Numbered from the stretch's first letter, positions 1 through 8,791 are shown. The stretch: 24,470 nucleotides of DNA from Rhizobium tropici CIAT 899 (GCF_000330885.1 NC_020060.1:192141-216610), one strand, 5' to 3'. The notes: generated by a model not told the origin, from the sequence alone. A program made the numbers and translations.

Positions 1-637
1 GCAGTGGTGAGGTCCCGCCTGCTCCCCACGTCTCGGCGCTGTCGGCGCGAAACGCGTATGCCGCGACGCTGTCCCTATCGACCCGGTAGCGCTCGCCGAT
101 GACCATGCCGCCATCCGCGTCAAACAGCTTTTCGGCTTGCGACAGCTTCATCCAGTCGGCCTCGCCGTGCAGAGCCCGCTTGCCGTAAATGCGTTTCGGC
201 TCGGACCTGGCGAAAGCGGCGTTGCCGGCGATCGCCACCCGCATGCCGAACAACACGGACATCAGCACGGCGGCCGCGCCGATCGTCGTTGCGGGATCGA
301 GATAGTTCAGGATCGACTTGCCGGCCGGCACCTCGCCCCGGAACGCGGAGAGCCGTATCGTCTCACGCAGGATCGCGACGACGAGCGTGGCGATCGCGCC
401 CGTGAAAACGCCCCAACCGGCTGACCTGATCCTTGCCGAGCCGGCGCTCGCAAACAGGAAGACGATGCCGGCGAGGGAGGCGACGACATAGGGTAGAGCG
501 ATGCCCGTCCGGCCGAGCATCTGTTTTGCGGCATCACTCTTGCCGAAGGCGGAAAGCCAGTGTTCGACCCCCGCCATGCCGATCGCCGTCAGCATCATCA
601 ATGCGCAGGGTGCGACGTATAGAAGGATCCTATTCAT
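1..637 (-). CDS. traG: TraG type IV coupling protein, N-terminal part (cut by window edge)
   Basis: VirD4-family coupling ATPase that links the TraA relaxosome to the Trb secretion channel at the inner membrane. About 212 residues are visible, starting [10 protein letters not shown] at 637. The visible part has hydrophobic segments near residues 5-22, 45-65, 75-92 and 115-135, then a soluble start containing an [13 protein letters not shown] stretch typical of the beginning of the TraG/VirD4 domain. The Walker motifs lie outside the window. The ATG lies inside the end of traD (8-bp overlap, ATGAATAG), which implies translational coupling in a traC-traD-traG operon. The family call rests on the membrane N-terminus, the GxAxW-type stretch and the gene order; without the ATPase domain it is strong but not absolute. 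Confidence 0.9.
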   Translation of the reverse strand, partial: MNRILLYVAPCALMMLTAIGMAGVEHWLSAFGKSDAAKQMLGRTGIALPYVVASLAGIVFLFASAGSARIRSAGWGVFTGAIATLVVAILRETIRLSAFRGEVPAGKSILNYLDPATTIGAAAVLMSVLFGMRVAIAGNAAFARSEPKRIYGKRALHGEADWMKLSQAEKLFDADGGMVIGERYRVDRDSVAAYAFRADSAETWGAGGTSPL

Positions 638-845
638 CGCTCTCTCCGAACGCCGCAGCACCAATCGCAGTGAGCCGAACGCGCTCCTGCTGGTCTTGCT
701 TCAGGCGGCCAGCGGCATCGATGAGGAGCCCGAGCAGCAGCGCCCGCTTCTCGTAACGCAGCCCGGCCTTGACGATGAGGCCGCCAAGCTCGATCTTTTC
801 CCGCGTGTCCTTCTTGCGGGCGTCGGATGTTGCCGTGCGCGCCAT
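630..845 (-). CDS. traD: TraD, small conjugal transfer protein
   Basis: Small 71-residue protein of the Ti/rhizobial traCDG operon, thought to be a relaxosome accessory factor; its biochemical role is poorly defined. It begins [17 protein letters not shown], is basic at the N-terminus and has a hydrophobic, probably helical, middle ([19 protein letters not shown], about residues 21-39). A longer in-frame extension upstream is open, but the ATG at 845 fits the usual family length and lies 4 bp after the traC stop. The end overlaps the start of traG by 8 bp. The family call rests on the sequence and its place between traC and traG. Confidence 0.9.
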   Translation of the reverse strand: MARTATSDARKKDTREKIELGGLIVKAGLRYEKRALLLGLLIDAAGRLKQDQQERVRLTAIGAAAFGESDE

Positions 846-849
846 CCGC

Positions 850-1146
850 TCAAGCCTCAGCAGTCCCGCCCGCAGTCGCGCCAGCCGCGTCCTGCGTGGA
901 CGATGCGCTGCTTTCGCCGGCGTTACCCCCCTTCTTCCCTCCGGTCGCCGCGACCTTTCCTCCGCGAAACCGCTTCGCCAGGTCCTCGAAGGCTGCCTGC
1001 AGCTCTGGCTCATCGACGTCGATCTCGCCGAGGCCTGCCTTGAGCGCGATCCTGCCGATGCGCTCGGCCTCCCGGGTCTCGGCCGTCTTGAGTTGCTCTT
1101 GGAGCCTGGCGATCTCGTCGCGGATTTTCGAGGATGGCTTCTTCAT
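850..1146 (-). CDS. traC: TraC, relaxosome accessory protein
   Basis: Conjugal transfer protein of 98 residues, [20 protein letters not shown] at the start. In Ti-type plasmids it is the first gene of traCDG and helps DNA processing at oriT next to the TraA relaxase. The N-terminal half is charged and likely a coiled coil (residues 6-35). The C-terminal third is low-complexity, rich in Gly, Ala and Ser. A longer open frame runs upstream to 1248, but the ATG at 1146 has an AGGAG Shine-Dalgarno sequence just upstream and matches the family start. The gene diverges from traA across the oriT region. Confidence 0.9.
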   Translation of the reverse strand: MKKPSSKIRDEIARLQEQLKTAETREAERIGRIALKAGLGEIDVDEPELQAAFEDLAKRFRGGKVAATGGKKGGNAGESSASSTQDAAGATAGGTAEA

Positions 1147-1218
1147 GGGCTGACGTCTCCTGGGTGAGAAAGCTTGGTCTTGCGAGGCCAGTCTTTCCGA
1201 TCGAGGTGCGGAACGCAC

Positions 1219-1234
1219 TAGGCGGATCATGCAA
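1219..1234 (+). promoter_or_regulatory. Candidate TraR (LuxR-type) box upstream of traC and traA
   Basis: TAGGCGGATCATGCAA matches the box upstream of traI (20539-20554) at 13 of 16 positions in the same + strand orientation. It is centred about 80 bp from the traC start. In Ti-type plasmids this intergenic region is a known site of TraR action. That TraR binds here is an inference from position and from the match to the traI-side site. Confidence 0.45.
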
Positions 1235-1290
1235 TCGCCAAGGCGCAAGCTTTGGGGAATGATCCCGGCCGTTCCGGAGGAGCGGATCCG

Positions 1291-1323
1291 AAGGGCGCAA
1301 TTATACGTCGCTGTCGCGACGCC
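1291..1323. other. oriT: oriT core (RSF1010/Ti-type nic region and inverted repeat)
   Basis: AGGGCGCAATTATA at 1292-1305 resembles, on the opposite strand, the Q-type nic consensus TAAGTGCGCCCT used by MOBQ relaxases. It is followed directly by a perfect 6-bp inverted repeat, CGTCGC (1306-1311), TGTC, GCGACG (1316-1321). The motif, the adjacent hairpin and its place between traC and the relaxase gene traA are those of Ti/rhizobial plasmid oriT. By analogy with RSF1010, the nick would fall in TAATTGCG/CCCT on the minus strand; that exact position is inferred. Confidence 0.85.
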
Positions 1324-1402
1324 CTGCTTTAGGGCTCTGGCGGGGCCGGGGCTCTTGGACCGAACCCATTGATATTGTTCGCAACCGGGAAAGAATTCCG
1401 CC

Positions 1403-4400
1403 GTGGCCGTCCCCCATTTCTCCGTCAGCGTCGTCGCCCGCGGCTCCGGCCGCAGCGCGGTTCTGTCGGCGGCCTACCGCCACTGCGCCAAGATGGAGTA
1501 TGAGCGCGAGGCGCGGACGATCGACTACACCCGCAAGCAGGGCTTGCTCCACGAAGAGTTCGTCATCCCTGCCGATGCGCCGGAATGGCTGCGCTCGATG
1601 ATTGCGGACCGATCGGTTTCCGGCGCCTCCGAAGCCTTCTGGAACATGGTCGAAGATTTCGAGAAGCGCTCCGACGCGCAGCTCGCCAAGGATGTCACGA
1701 TTGCTTTGCCGCTCGAACTGACGCCCGAGCAAAATATCGCGCTGGTGCGGGATTTCGTCGAGCAGCACATCACGGCGAAGGGCATGGTGGCGGACTGGGT
1801 CTATCACGACGCACCGGGCAATCCGCATGTCCATCTGATGACCACCTTGCGGCCGCTGACCGCGGACGGTTTTGGCGCCAAGAAGATCGCGGTAACAGGA
1901 CCGGACGGTAATCCGATCCGCAACGACGCCGGCAAGATCGTCTATGAACTCTGGGCGGGGAGCATCGACGATTTCAATGCATTTCGCGACGGCTGGTTTG
2001 CCTGCCAGAACCGGCACCTGGCGCTTGCGGGTCTCGACATCCGCGTCGATGGGCGCTCCTTCGAGAAGCAGGGAATTGACCTGGAACCGACCATCCATCT
2101 CGGCGTCGGCACGAAGGCGATCGAACGAAAATCCGATGCTGCGTCCGAGCCGGTCGAGCTCGAACGCCTCGATCTGCAGGAGGCGAGGCGGAGCGAAAAC
2201 GTCAGGCGGATCGACAGGAATCCTGAGCTCGTCCTTGCCCTGATCATGCGCGAGAAGAGCGTCTTTGACGAGCGCGACGTCGCAAAGATCCTGCACCGCT
2301 ATGTCGATGACGCGGCGTTATTCCAAAGCCTGATGGTCCGGATCCTGCTCTGCCCCGAAACCTTCCGCATCGAGCGCGAAGGGATCGACCTTGCCAGCGG
2401 CATCCGAGTGCCGGCCAAATACACGACGCGCGAGATGATCCGGCTCGAAGCCGAGATGGCCAATCGAGCGGTCTGGCTTTCCCAGCGGTCGTCGCATGGT
2501 GTTCGCGACGTCGTGCTGGCGGCGACATTCGAGCGCCATGAGCGTCTTTCGGACGAGCAGAAAACGGCGATCGAACATGTGGCGGGACCTGAGCGGATCG
2601 CGGCTGTGATCGGCCGCGCCGGCGCCGGCAAGACGACGATGATGAGGGCGGCGCGTGAGGCCTGGGAAGCGGCCGGCTATCACGTCGTCGGCGGCGCACT
2701 TGCCGGCAAGGCGGCCGAGGGCCTGGAGAAGGAAGCGGGCATCATCTCGCGCACGCTTGCGTCATGGGAGCTGCGCTGGAACCAAGGCCGCGATCAGCTC
2801 GATAGCAAGACGGTTTTCGTTCTCGACGAGGCCGGCATGGTGTCATCTCGGCAGATGGCGCTGTTCGTCGAAGCGGTGACGAAGGCTGGCGCCAAGCTCG
2901 TTCTCGTCGGCGATCCCGAGCAGCTTCAACCGATCGAGGCAGGTGCCGCCTTTCGCGCCATTGCCGATCGCATCGGCTATGCCGAACTCGAAACCATCTA
3001 TCGCCAGCGCCAGCAATGGATGCGTGACGCCTCGCTTGATCTTGCACGCGGCAAGGTCGGCAAGGCGGTCGACGCCTATCGCGCCAATGGCAGGGTCATC
3101 GGGTCGGATCTCAAAGCCGACGCCGTCGACAACCTCATCGCTGCCTGGGACCGCGATTACAATCCGGCGAAGACGTCGCTCATCCTCGCTCATCTGCGCC
3201 GTGACGTTCACATGCTCAACCAGATGGCGCGCATCAAACTCATCGAACGCGGGGTTCTCGATCAGGGAACCATGTTCAAGACCGCCGACGGCGAACGCAA
3301 CTTCGCCGTCGGTGACCAGATCGTGTTCCTGAAGAACGAGGGATCGCTGGGCGTCAAGAACGGCATGCTGGCCAAGGTCATGGAGGTTGGAGCGGGACGC
3401 ATCATCGCGCGGATCGGCGATGGGGAGAATGCCCGCCAGGTGCTGGTCGAACAGCGCTTCTACAACAACCTCGATCACGGCTATGCCACGACGATCCACA
3501 AGAGCCAGGGTGCGACGGTCGACCAGGTCAAGGTGCTCGCTTCCCTTTCGCTCGACCGCCATCTCACCTATGTCGCGATGACCCGGCATCGCGAGGATCT
3601 GGCCGTCTATTACGGCCGCAGATCCTTCGCGAAGAACGGCGGGTTGATCCCGATCCTGTCGCGAAGGAATGCGAAGGAAACGACGCTCGATTACGAGAAG
3701 AGCGCCTTTTACCGCGAGGCGCTTCGGTTTGCAGAAGCCCGCGGTCTCAATCTCGCCAATGTCGCCCGCACCCTGGTTCGCGACCGGCTGGAATGGGTCG
3801 TCGGTCAGAAGCAAAAACTTGCCAAACTCGGTGTCCGCCTTGCGGCCATCGCCGGCAAGCTCGGGCTTGTCCGCGTCGCCGCGCAGTCCCCAACCCAAAA
3901 CAGAACCAAGGAGGCAAAGCCGATGGTCTCGGGCATCACAACCTTCGCCAAATCGGTCGAGCAGGCGATCGAGGACAAGGTCGCTGCCGATCCAGGATTG
4001 AAGAAGCAATGGGAGGAGGTCTCGACCCGCTTCCACCTCGTCTACGCCCAGCCGGAAAGTGCGTTCAAAGCCGTCAACGTCGACGCGATACTGAAGGACG
4101 AGACCGCTCAGAAATCCACATTGGCCAAGCTCCGGACGGAGCCCGAACACTTCGGCGCGCTGAAGGGCAAGACCGGGATACTCGCCAGCCGCTCCGACAG
4201 AGAGGAGCGGGAAAAGGCGCAAACGAATGCGCCGGCGCTGGCCCGCAACCTTGAGCGCTATCTGCGCCAGCGGGCGGAGGCGGAACGGAAGTTCGAGGTC
4301 GAAGAACGCGCTGTCCGTCTGAAGGTCTCGATCGATATTCCCGCGCTGTCGCAAAGTGCCAAGCAGACCCTCGAGCGCGTTCGCGATGCGATCGACCGCA

Positions 4401-4714
4401 ACGACCTGCCCGCCGGCCTCGACTATGCGCTCGCCGACAAAATGGTGAAGGCGGAACTGGAGGGTTTCGCCAAGGCGGTATCGGAGCGGTTCGGCGAGCG
4501 AACGTTCCTGTCGCTTACTGCAAAGGACCCCAATGGACAGACCTTCAATGCCGTCACGTCGGGAATGACGGCTGGACAGAAGGCCGAGGTGCAATCGGCG
4601 TGGAATATGATGCGGACGGTGCAGCAGCTCGCCGCGCATGAGCGCACGACCGAGGCGCTGAAACACGCGGAGACAATGCGTCAGACGAAGAGCCAGGGGC
4701 TCTCGCTCAAATGA
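1403..4714 (+). CDS. traA: TraA conjugative relaxase-helicase (MOBQ)
   Basis: A 1103-residue fused relaxase and helicase that nicks oriT, stays bound to the 5' end and unwinds the transferred strand. The N-terminal MobA/MobL domain (about 1-240) has the candidate catalytic Tyr25 (AAYRHC) and the metal-binding histidine motif [12 protein letters not shown] (His135, His142, His144). The central TraI/RecD-like helicase domain has Walker [10 protein letters not shown] near residue 405, Walker B VFVLDEAG near 472, [11 protein letters not shown] near 499 and the C-terminal motifs [10 protein letters not shown] and YVAMTRHRE near 695-725. The rest is a long, charged C-terminal extension of lower conservation. 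The start codon is GTG (1403), giving [16 protein letters not shown] as in rhizobial TraA. The stop overlaps the traF start (ATGA). Confidence 0.96.
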   Translation: MAVPHFSVSVVARGSGRSAVLSAAYRHCAKMEYEREARTIDYTRKQGLLHEEFVIPADAPEWLRSMIADRSVSGASEAFWNMVEDFEKRSDAQLAKDVTIALPLELTPEQNIALVRDFVEQHITAKGMVADWVYHDAPGNPHVHLMTTLRPLTADGFGAKKIAVTGPDGNPIRNDAGKIVYELWAGSIDDFNAFRDGWFACQNRHLALAGLDIRVDGRSFEKQGIDLEPTIHLGVGTKAIERKSDAASEPVELERLDLQEARRSENVRRIDRNPELVLALIMREKSVFDERDVAKILHRYVDDAALFQSLMVRILLCPETFRIEREGIDLASGIRVPAKYTTREMIRLEAEMANRAVWLSQRSSHGVRDVVLAATFERHERLSDEQKTAIEHVAGPERIAAVIGRAGAGKTTMMRAAREAWEAAGYHVVGGALAGKAAEGLEKEAGIISRTLASWELRWNQGRDQLDSKTVFVLDEAGMVSSRQMALFVEAVTKAGAKLVLVGDPEQLQPIEAGAAFRAIADRIGYAELETIYRQRQQWMRDASLDLARGKVGKAVDAYRANGRVIGSDLKADAVDNLIAAWDRDYNPAKTSLILAHLRRDVHMLNQMARIKLIERGVLDQGTMFKTADGERNFAVGDQIVFLKNEGSLGVKNGMLAKVMEVGAGRIIARIGDGENARQVLVEQRFYNNLDHGYATTIHKSQGATVDQVKVLASLSLDRHLTYVAMTRHREDLAVYYGRRSFAKNGGLIPILSRRNAKETTLDYEKSAFYREALRFAEARGLNLANVARTLVRDRLEWVVGQKQKLAKLGVRLAAIAGKLGLVRVAAQSPTQNRTKEAKPMVSGITTFAKSVEQAIEDKVAADPGLKKQWEEVSTRFHLVYAQPESAFKAVNVDAILKDETAQKSTLAKLRTEPEHFGALKGKTGILASRSDREEREKAQTNAPALARNLERYLRQRAEAERKFEVEERAVRLKVSIDIPALSQSAKQTLERVRDAIDRNDLPAGLDYALADKMVKAELEGFAKAVSERFGERTFLSLTAKDPNGQTFNAVTSGMTAGQKAEVQSAWNMMRTVQQLAAHERTTEALKHAETMRQTKSQGLSLK

Positions 4715-5277
4715 AAACAGCCGTGTTTGCGTTCGGTACGCGAGCCGCTCAAAGGACCCGTGCAGTCGTGCTCTTGGCCCTGGCGATATCCATCGTTGGC
4801 GGCGGAGTTGCTGCTGCAGTCGTCGGCGGTTTACGCATCAACTTGACGCCGAGCGAGCCCCTCGGCCTCTGGCGTATCGTGGCGCTCGATCGCCCGGCAG
4901 CTCGCGGGGATCTGGTTTTCATTTGCCCTCCGCAAACGGTGGCGATGGTGCAGGCGAGAGAGCGTGGTTATCTCCGGTCCGGAACCTGCCCAGGCGGCGT
5001 TGCGCCGCTCATCAAGACCGTCGTCGCAGTCGCTGGGCAGCATGTCGAAATCGGCGCCGGCGTGACGATCGATGGGCGCCCGATCGCTTTTTCCGAATTG
5101 GTTGAACGGGACGGCAATGGCCGGGCGATGACGCCGTTTCCCGGCGGCGTCGTGCCTGACGAAAGCGTCTTTCTCCATTCGCCGTTCAGGAGCTCCTATG
5201 ACTCCCGCTATTTCGGCCCCCTGCCCGCGTCCGGAATCCTCGGCCTGGCGCAACCGGTGCTCACCTATGCGCCGTGA
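4711..5277 (+). CDS. traF: TraF, S26-like pilin-maturation peptidase
   Basis: A 188-residue membrane-anchored serine peptidase of the S26 (signal peptidase I) group. In RP4 and Ti systems TraF processes and helps cyclise the TrbC pilin. One N-terminal transmembrane segment (about residues 18-41) is followed by [11 protein letters not shown] with the likely nucleophile Ser48, and by [12 protein letters not shown] with the likely general base Lys102. The C-terminal DSRYFGPLP is the conserved S26 box. The start overlaps the traA stop by 4 bp and the end overlaps traB by 11 bp, so traA-F-B are probably translationally coupled. Its substrate, TrbC, is at 18491-18874. Confidence 0.95.
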   Translation: MKTAVFAFGTRAAQRTRAVVLLALAISIVGGGVAAAVVGGLRINLTPSEPLGLWRIVALDRPAARGDLVFICPPQTVAMVQARERGYLRSGTCPGGVAPLIKTVVAVAGQHVEIGAGVTIDGRPIAFSELVERDGNGRAMTPFPGGVVPDESVFLHSPFRSSYDSRYFGPLPASGILGLAQPVLTYAP

Positions 5278-6430
5278 GCAGCTCCAGCCAATAGTATTGA
5301 TTGCTGTTTCAGTCGTCGCCGGGACGGTGGGATGGAGTGGCCACGTCCTGCTTCTTCCGGCCGCGTTCACGTTTCCGGTTCTCTGGGCGCTGGCGCGAAC
5401 GAGACTGACCGCCGCGGTTGTCTCTGCCGGCTATTTCCTCGCTGCGTCACGCGGTCTGCCACAGGGTGTTGCCAACTTCTATTCGTCGGACCTCTGGCCT
5501 GGATTATTGCTCTGGCTTTGTGCGTCCACCGGCTTCGTCATCGTGCACACCGTCCTCTGGACGAAGAGGAAGGGTGTTCGTCCGTGTCACTATCTCCTGG
5601 CAGGCTTGCTCATGGCCATTCCGCCATTCGGCATCCCCGGCTGGGCTCATCCGATCACTGCCGCGGGCGTACTGTTTCCAGGGTGGGGATGGTGGGGACT
5701 GGTTGCCGCGACAGCCGGCCTCATGGGCCTCGTAACCCGCATGTGGCCAGCTGTCGCGATTGTCCTGGCAGGCTTTTGGATCTGGTCCGCCGCAACCTGG
5801 GACGAACCGAAACTAGCTGAATCGTGGCAGGGGGTCGACCTTGAAATGGGCGCATCGCTGGGCCGTGACGCCAGCTTTGAGCGTCACCGTGATTTGATTG
5901 TCACGGTGAAGGATCGGGTGCTGGGCGGCGCACGCACCATTATTCTTCCCGAAAGCTCCCTGGGCTTCTGGACGCCGACCGTCGGACGGTTCTGGGTGCG
6001 AGCTTTGAGAGAAACTGACGCCATCGTCATCGCCGGCGCTGCCGTCATCGATGCGGGCGGATACGATAATGTTCTGGTCGCGATCTCCGGCGACGGCGCG
6101 CGGATCGTCTATCGCGAGCGCATGCCCGTTCCAGGTTCGATGTGGCAGCCGTGGCGCGCGTTGCTCGGTCAGAGCGGCGGTGCGCGGGCGCATTTTTTCG
6201 AAAATCCGGTTGCGACTGCCGCTGGCCATCGGATAGCGCCGCTGATCTGCTACGAGCAACTGATCGTCTGGCCGGTCCTGCACTCCATGCTCGAGGATCC
6301 TGATCTCATCGTCGCGGTCGGCAATGGCTGGTGGACGCAAGGGACATCCATCGTCGCCATTCAGCGCGCCAGCGTCAAAGCCTGGGCACGGCTCTTTGCC
6401 AAGCCAATTGTTTTTTCCTTCAACACCTGA
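5267..6430 (+). CDS. traB: TraB, membrane protein with CN-hydrolase-like domain
   Basis: A 387-residue conjugal transfer protein of the Ti/rhizobial TraB family. The N-terminal half is hydrophobic (segments near 8-30, 33-62, 75-98, 108-125, 135-178). The C-terminal half (about 185-387) resembles the nitrilase-like domain of apolipoprotein N-acyltransferase: ILPES with Glu229 and LICYE with Cys328 are present. The position of the third catalytic residue (Lys in Lnt, YHKRHLVPFG) appears to be Glu284 in [10 protein letters not shown], so catalysis is uncertain. A longer frame opens at 5198, but the ATG at 5267 overlapping the traF end fits better. Its role in transfer is not well defined. Confidence 0.92.
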   Translation: MRREQLQPIVLIAVSVVAGTVGWSGHVLLLPAAFTFPVLWALARTRLTAAVVSAGYFLAASRGLPQGVANFYSSDLWPGLLLWLCASTGFVIVHTVLWTKRKGVRPCHYLLAGLLMAIPPFGIPGWAHPITAAGVLFPGWGWWGLVAATAGLMGLVTRMWPAVAIVLAGFWIWSAATWDEPKLAESWQGVDLEMGASLGRDASFERHRDLIVTVKDRVLGGARTIILPESSLGFWTPTVGRFWVRALRETDAIVIAGAAVIDAGGYDNVLVAISGDGARIVYRERMPVPGSMWQPWRALLGQSGGARAHFFENPVATAAGHRIAPLICYEQLIVWPVLHSMLEDPDLIVAVGNGWWTQGTSIVAIQRASVKAWARLFAKPIVFSFNT

Positions 6431-6447
6431 TTGCCCAAGGAGACGTC

Positions 6448-7059
6448 ATGCTCGACGCGGCCCTCATTCAGAAATGCGCCGACCCTTCTTTGAAACCTGC
6501 GATCGTCGAACAGTTCGTGACTGCTGCGGGCTCGAACGATCCATTGTCCGTCACCGTCAAATCCGGTGGTCGCTTGATCCTCAATCCCAAGGCGACGTCC
6601 CCTGACGAGGCGATGGCGATCGTGCGGCAGTATGTCGGCCAGGCGGTGGTTCGCGTCGGCCTGACCCAGTTTCCCGCCGGCGTCGGGATCAAGGATGTCG
6701 CCGATCTGAAGCCCGATCTCGTCGACCCTTGCGAAAACCTACGCAAGGGAACGGCGATGTTCGCTAAGGTGCTCAGGATCGTTGCCAGGTGGTACGGCAA
6801 TCCGAAGAGCCATGAAGTTTTCCCGCAAATCTTTGAGGACGCTGTCTATGCCTGGAAGACCGGAGAGTTCGAGGGCACGAACGTGTTTCGGGCCGAAGAT
6901 CCGGGTGCCGCTGCGCCTATCGAGCAAGCGTTGCCAGATGAAGCCAATCCGACGGAAGGCGCCAATGCGACGGATTTAGCGACGCAAGGACCGGAAAAAG
7001 AAGAGGGTGTCGGATCTGCGGAAATGCGGATCGACCTGTCGAGGATTGGGGGAAAATGA
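6448..7059 (+). CDS. traH: TraH, conjugal transfer protein
   Basis: A 203-residue protein, MLDAALIQKCADPSLKPAIV at the start, matching the TraH family that closes the traAFBH operon in rhizobial plasmids. The middle (about residues 30-140) is conserved in style: TVKSGGRLILNPKATSPDEA, RQYVGQAVVRVGLTQFPAGVG and a lone ENLRKGTAMFAKVL helix, reminiscent of lytic-transglycosylase-like VirB1 proteins. The last 50 residues are acidic and low in complexity. The open frame extends upstream to 6331, but the ATG at 6448 has AAGGAG 7 bp upstream and starts just after traB. The biochemical function is inferred only from family context. Confidence 0.93.
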   Translation: MLDAALIQKCADPSLKPAIVEQFVTAAGSNDPLSVTVKSGGRLILNPKATSPDEAMAIVRQYVGQAVVRVGLTQFPAGVGIKDVADLKPDLVDPCENLRKGTAMFAKVLRIVARWYGNPKSHEVFPQIFEDAVYAWKTGEFEGTNVFRAEDPGAAAPIEQALPDEANPTEGANATDLATQGPEKEEGVGSAEMRIDLSRIGGK

Positions 7060-7211
7060 TCCTACTGACGCTGGACATGTTCAAGGCAGCAGTCGCTCGA
7101 ACGGTCGCTTTCTGCGTCTATTCGCTCTTGCTCCGTGTCGGTTTTTTGCATATATTGCGTGTCGGGTGTTTGAAGAGAAATGACCGAGCATGCACCAGCA
7201 GAAGACATTGA
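7056..7211 (+). CDS. Possible small hydrophobic ORF coupled to traH
   Basis: A 51-codon ORF whose ATG overlaps the traH stop (ATGA) and has a purine-rich GGGGGA just upstream, the same coupling style as traA/traF and repA/repB. The product begins MILLTLDMFKAAVARTVAFC and is hydrophobic over about residues 1-35, then ends in a basic tail (RACTSRRH). It overlaps the abiEi promoter and the first 22 bp of abiEi. I do not recognise a family. It may be a real leaderless membrane peptide, the stump of a gene cut by insertion of the toxin-antitoxin module, or chance. Confidence 0.3.
   Translation: MILLTLDMFKAAVARTVAFCVYSLLLRVGFLHILRVGCLKRNDRACTSRRH
7128..7156 (+). promoter_or_regulatory. Probable sigma-70 promoter of the abiEi/abiEii pair
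   Basis: TTGCTC (7128-7133), a 17-bp spacer and TATATT (7151-7156) form a good sigma-70-like promoter. Transcription would start near 7163, leaving a leader of about 27 nt before the abiEi ATG at 7190. It separates expression of the module from the tra operon. Confidence 0.6.
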
Positions 7212-7606
7212 AGCAGAAGATAAAAACCCGAGTAGCGAGAACGAAGAAGACCGATGTCTTTCTTCCACGGGATTTTGCTGACCTCAGTGGCGAGGACCAG
7301 ATTCTGCGCGCGCTCAGGTCTTTGGTCCACGATGGCACCCTTTTGCGGCTGGGTTATGGTGTCTACGCCCGTGCCATACGATCACGCATCACCGGCCGGC
7401 TTATGGTCTCTAGCGCTAACGGCTTCCACAGCGCAGCGCTTCAGGCGCTCAACAAGCTTGGTGTGCCCTGGGAGCAGAGCGAGAGCACGAAAGCTTACAA
7501 CGAAGGCCGCTCCACCCAGATCCCGGTGAACCCGACGGTCAAGGTCAAGGCGCGCTTCAATCGGCGGCTCTCCGATGGCCGCACGGAGCTTCGCGTTGAA
7601 CGGTAA
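7190..7606 (+). CDS. AbiEi/DUF6088-like antitoxin of a type IV toxin-antitoxin system
   Basis: A 138-residue basic protein that resembles the AbiEi/DUF6088 antitoxin group. The N-terminal half has the winged-helix pattern of these proteins: an FLPRDFADLSGEDQILRALR helix pair (about 24-43) then LVHDGTLLRLGYGVYAR (about 45-61). A second region, VSSANGFHSAALQALNKLGVPWE, follows. In the family the antitoxin represses its own operon through this domain and neutralises the nucleotidyltransferase toxin without tight binding. The 3' end overlaps the toxin gene by 32 bp. The protein is somewhat shorter than many AbiEi antitoxins. The assignment rests on the N-terminal pattern plus the adjacent AbiEii-like gene. 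Confidence 0.8.
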   Translation: MHQQKTLKQKIKTRVARTKKTDVFLPRDFADLSGEDQILRALRSLVHDGTLLRLGYGVYARAIRSRITGRLMVSSANGFHSAALQALNKLGVPWEQSESTKAYNEGRSTQIPVNPTVKVKARFNRRLSDGRTELRVER

Positions 7607-8507
7607 GCCGGACGAGAAAACGCTTCTTGAAGTCCAGGAATATTTCAACCTCCCTTCAGCAGCGCTGGTGGAGAAGGACTGGTTTGTCGTTCGTGCACTG
7701 GCTGCCATTCATGACGTGGAGGTCGAGGGTCTGACGCTGGCGTTCGGCGGGGGAACGGCGCTTGGTCGCGCCTATCGCCTGCTTGAGCGGATGTCTGAAG
7801 ACATAGACCTTCGCATCATCGGCCAGGAAAAGCCGTCTCGCGGCGCCCTCAAGCGTTTACGGAGACAGGTGACAGCTCGGCTTGAAGCGGCGGGTTTTGT
7901 CGTAGAGGGTCACGTCCGCGTACTGCATGACGGTACTTATGTTCGCTACGACTTGCCTTACGAGCCTATCGCAAAAGGCGAAGGCGTCCTGCGCCCGGAA
8001 ATCAAAATAGAGCTGGCGACATTTCCGATTTGCACTGGTCCCGAAAGGCGCTCGGTGTCTTCCTTTGTCGCCGAAGCCACCGGCGCTGCGGCGGAAGCAA
8101 CAAACGTCGCCTGCGTGCGTGTCGTTGAAACCGCGGCGGACAAATTCGTTGCGCTCGGGCGCCGCGCCGGTTTTGCTTTTGCAGGCCTGGGAGATCTCGA
8201 CCACACGCTTGTTCGTCATGTCTACGACCTGTCACGCATGGACGGCCACTATGATTTGGATGAGGCCGCGGCGATCGCTTTCGATACTATGAAGGCGGAC
8301 GCCGAAAGCCGGGGCGAAGAATACCCCGCTTATAAGGCCGACCCAAAGACTGAGACGCTCCGGGCATACGAGATGATGTCTGAAGACGAGAAGTTCGCAG
8401 AAGGGTATGCGAAGTTGCTCGGGGACATGGTCTATGGGGAAAGACTTGACTTCGCTTCAGCTTTTGAGAAGGTGCAAAAATTCGCTGACCGGATGCGCGA
8501 CGCGTAG
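7575..8507 (+). CDS. AbiEii/AbiGii-family nucleotidyltransferase toxin
   Basis: A 310-residue protein of the AbiEii/AbiGii toxin family, minimal nucleotidyltransferases that modify tRNA or other targets and cause growth arrest or abort phage infection. The polymerase-beta-like core is visible: FGGGTALGRAY (Gly58-Gly60) followed by SEDIDLR with the metal-binding pair Asp76 and Asp78, then EIKIEL (142-147). The family's third motif is seen as ETAADKFVALGRR (Lys190) with LVRHVYDLSRM (Arg214, Asp218). All expected catalytic residues appear intact. It starts inside the antitoxin gene (32-bp overlap), so the two are probably coupled. It lies between traH and traM and is not part of the conserved transfer backbone. 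Confidence 0.88.
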   Translation: MAARSFALNGKPDEKTLLEVQEYFNLPSAALVEKDWFVVRALAAIHDVEVEGLTLAFGGGTALGRAYRLLERMSEDIDLRIIGQEKPSRGALKRLRRQVTARLEAAGFVVEGHVRVLHDGTYVRYDLPYEPIAKGEGVLRPEIKIELATFPICTGPERRSVSSFVAEATGAAAEATNVACVRVVETAADKFVALGRRAGFAFAGLGDLDHTLVRHVYDLSRMDGHYDLDEAAAIAFDTMKADAESRGEEYPAYKADPKTETLRAYEMMSEDEKFAEGYAKLLGDMVYGERLDFASAFEKVQKFADRMRDA

Positions 8508-8572
8508 TTGTCGATCAGCAGCAATTCAGAACGCTTGCTTCCAGCACCGAACCTCACGACGCTTTCGCACGA

Positions 8573-8791
8573 TCAGGTCGAGCTTGTTTCCGTCAGGAAT
8601 TCTCTTGGATCGACAGCCAGTGCTTTGGAAATCTGGCCAAGGACCGTTAGCGTTGCAGACATCTCTGCACGCTCAATGGCACCGATATGGCGCGCACTCA
8701 GGCCTGTGCGATGGGCCAATTCTTCCTGCGTCAGTTTCTGGCCATGGCGGATACGACGCAAATTCCTCGCCATGACCTCGTTGAGATCCAT
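8573..8791 (-). CDS. XRE-family helix-turn-helix regulator
   Basis: A 72-residue, single-domain Cro/CI-type DNA-binding protein. The helix-turn-helix is clear: ARNLRRIRHGQKLTQEELAHRTGLSARHIGAIERAEMSATLTVLGQISKAL (residues 8-57, given here only as landmarks: LTQEELAHRTG helix 2, LSARHIGAIE recognition helix). It ends convergently 65 bp after the toxin gene and diverges from traM. Two palindromic sites (8814-8841) lie just upstream of its start, which fits autoregulation. No clear Shine-Dalgarno sequence is seen. It may control its own gene, traM or both; whether it belongs functionally to the AbiE-like module is unknown. Confidence 0.85.
   Translation of the reverse strand: MDLNEVMARNLRRIRHGQKLTQEELAHRTGLSARHIGAIERAEMSATLTVLGQISKALAVDPREFLTETSST

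Larger units (their letters stand above)
1147..1402. promoter_or_regulatory. Divergent traC/traA control region with oriT
   Basis: This 256-bp non-coding interval separates the divergent traCDG and traAFBH operons. It contains the oriT core (1291-1323) and a candidate LuxR-type box (1219-1234). An imperfect dyad GTGC-5-GCAC at 1206-1218 resembles a Ti tra box with one base lost from the centre. Promoters for both operons must lie here, but I cannot pick convincing -35/-10 pairs. Confidence 0.75.

Noticed and set aside
1206..1218. GTGCGGAACGCAC as a classical tra box near oriT
   Set aside because: The half-sites are 5 bp apart instead of 6, and the central AGATCT is absent. The 16-bp box at 1219-1234 is the better candidate because it recurs upstream of traI.
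2843..4666. A 607-codon open frame on the minus strand opposite traA, and a 331-codon one at 1301-2296
   Set aside because: Both lie fully antisense to the motif-rich traA gene. Long antisense frames are common in GC-rich genes with strong codon bias, and neither product shows a recognisable domain.
7190..7606. Insertion sequence or transposon ends around the toxin-antitoxin module
   Set aside because: No transposase gene, terminal inverted repeats or clear target-site duplications were seen at the borders near 7060 or 8800-8976.
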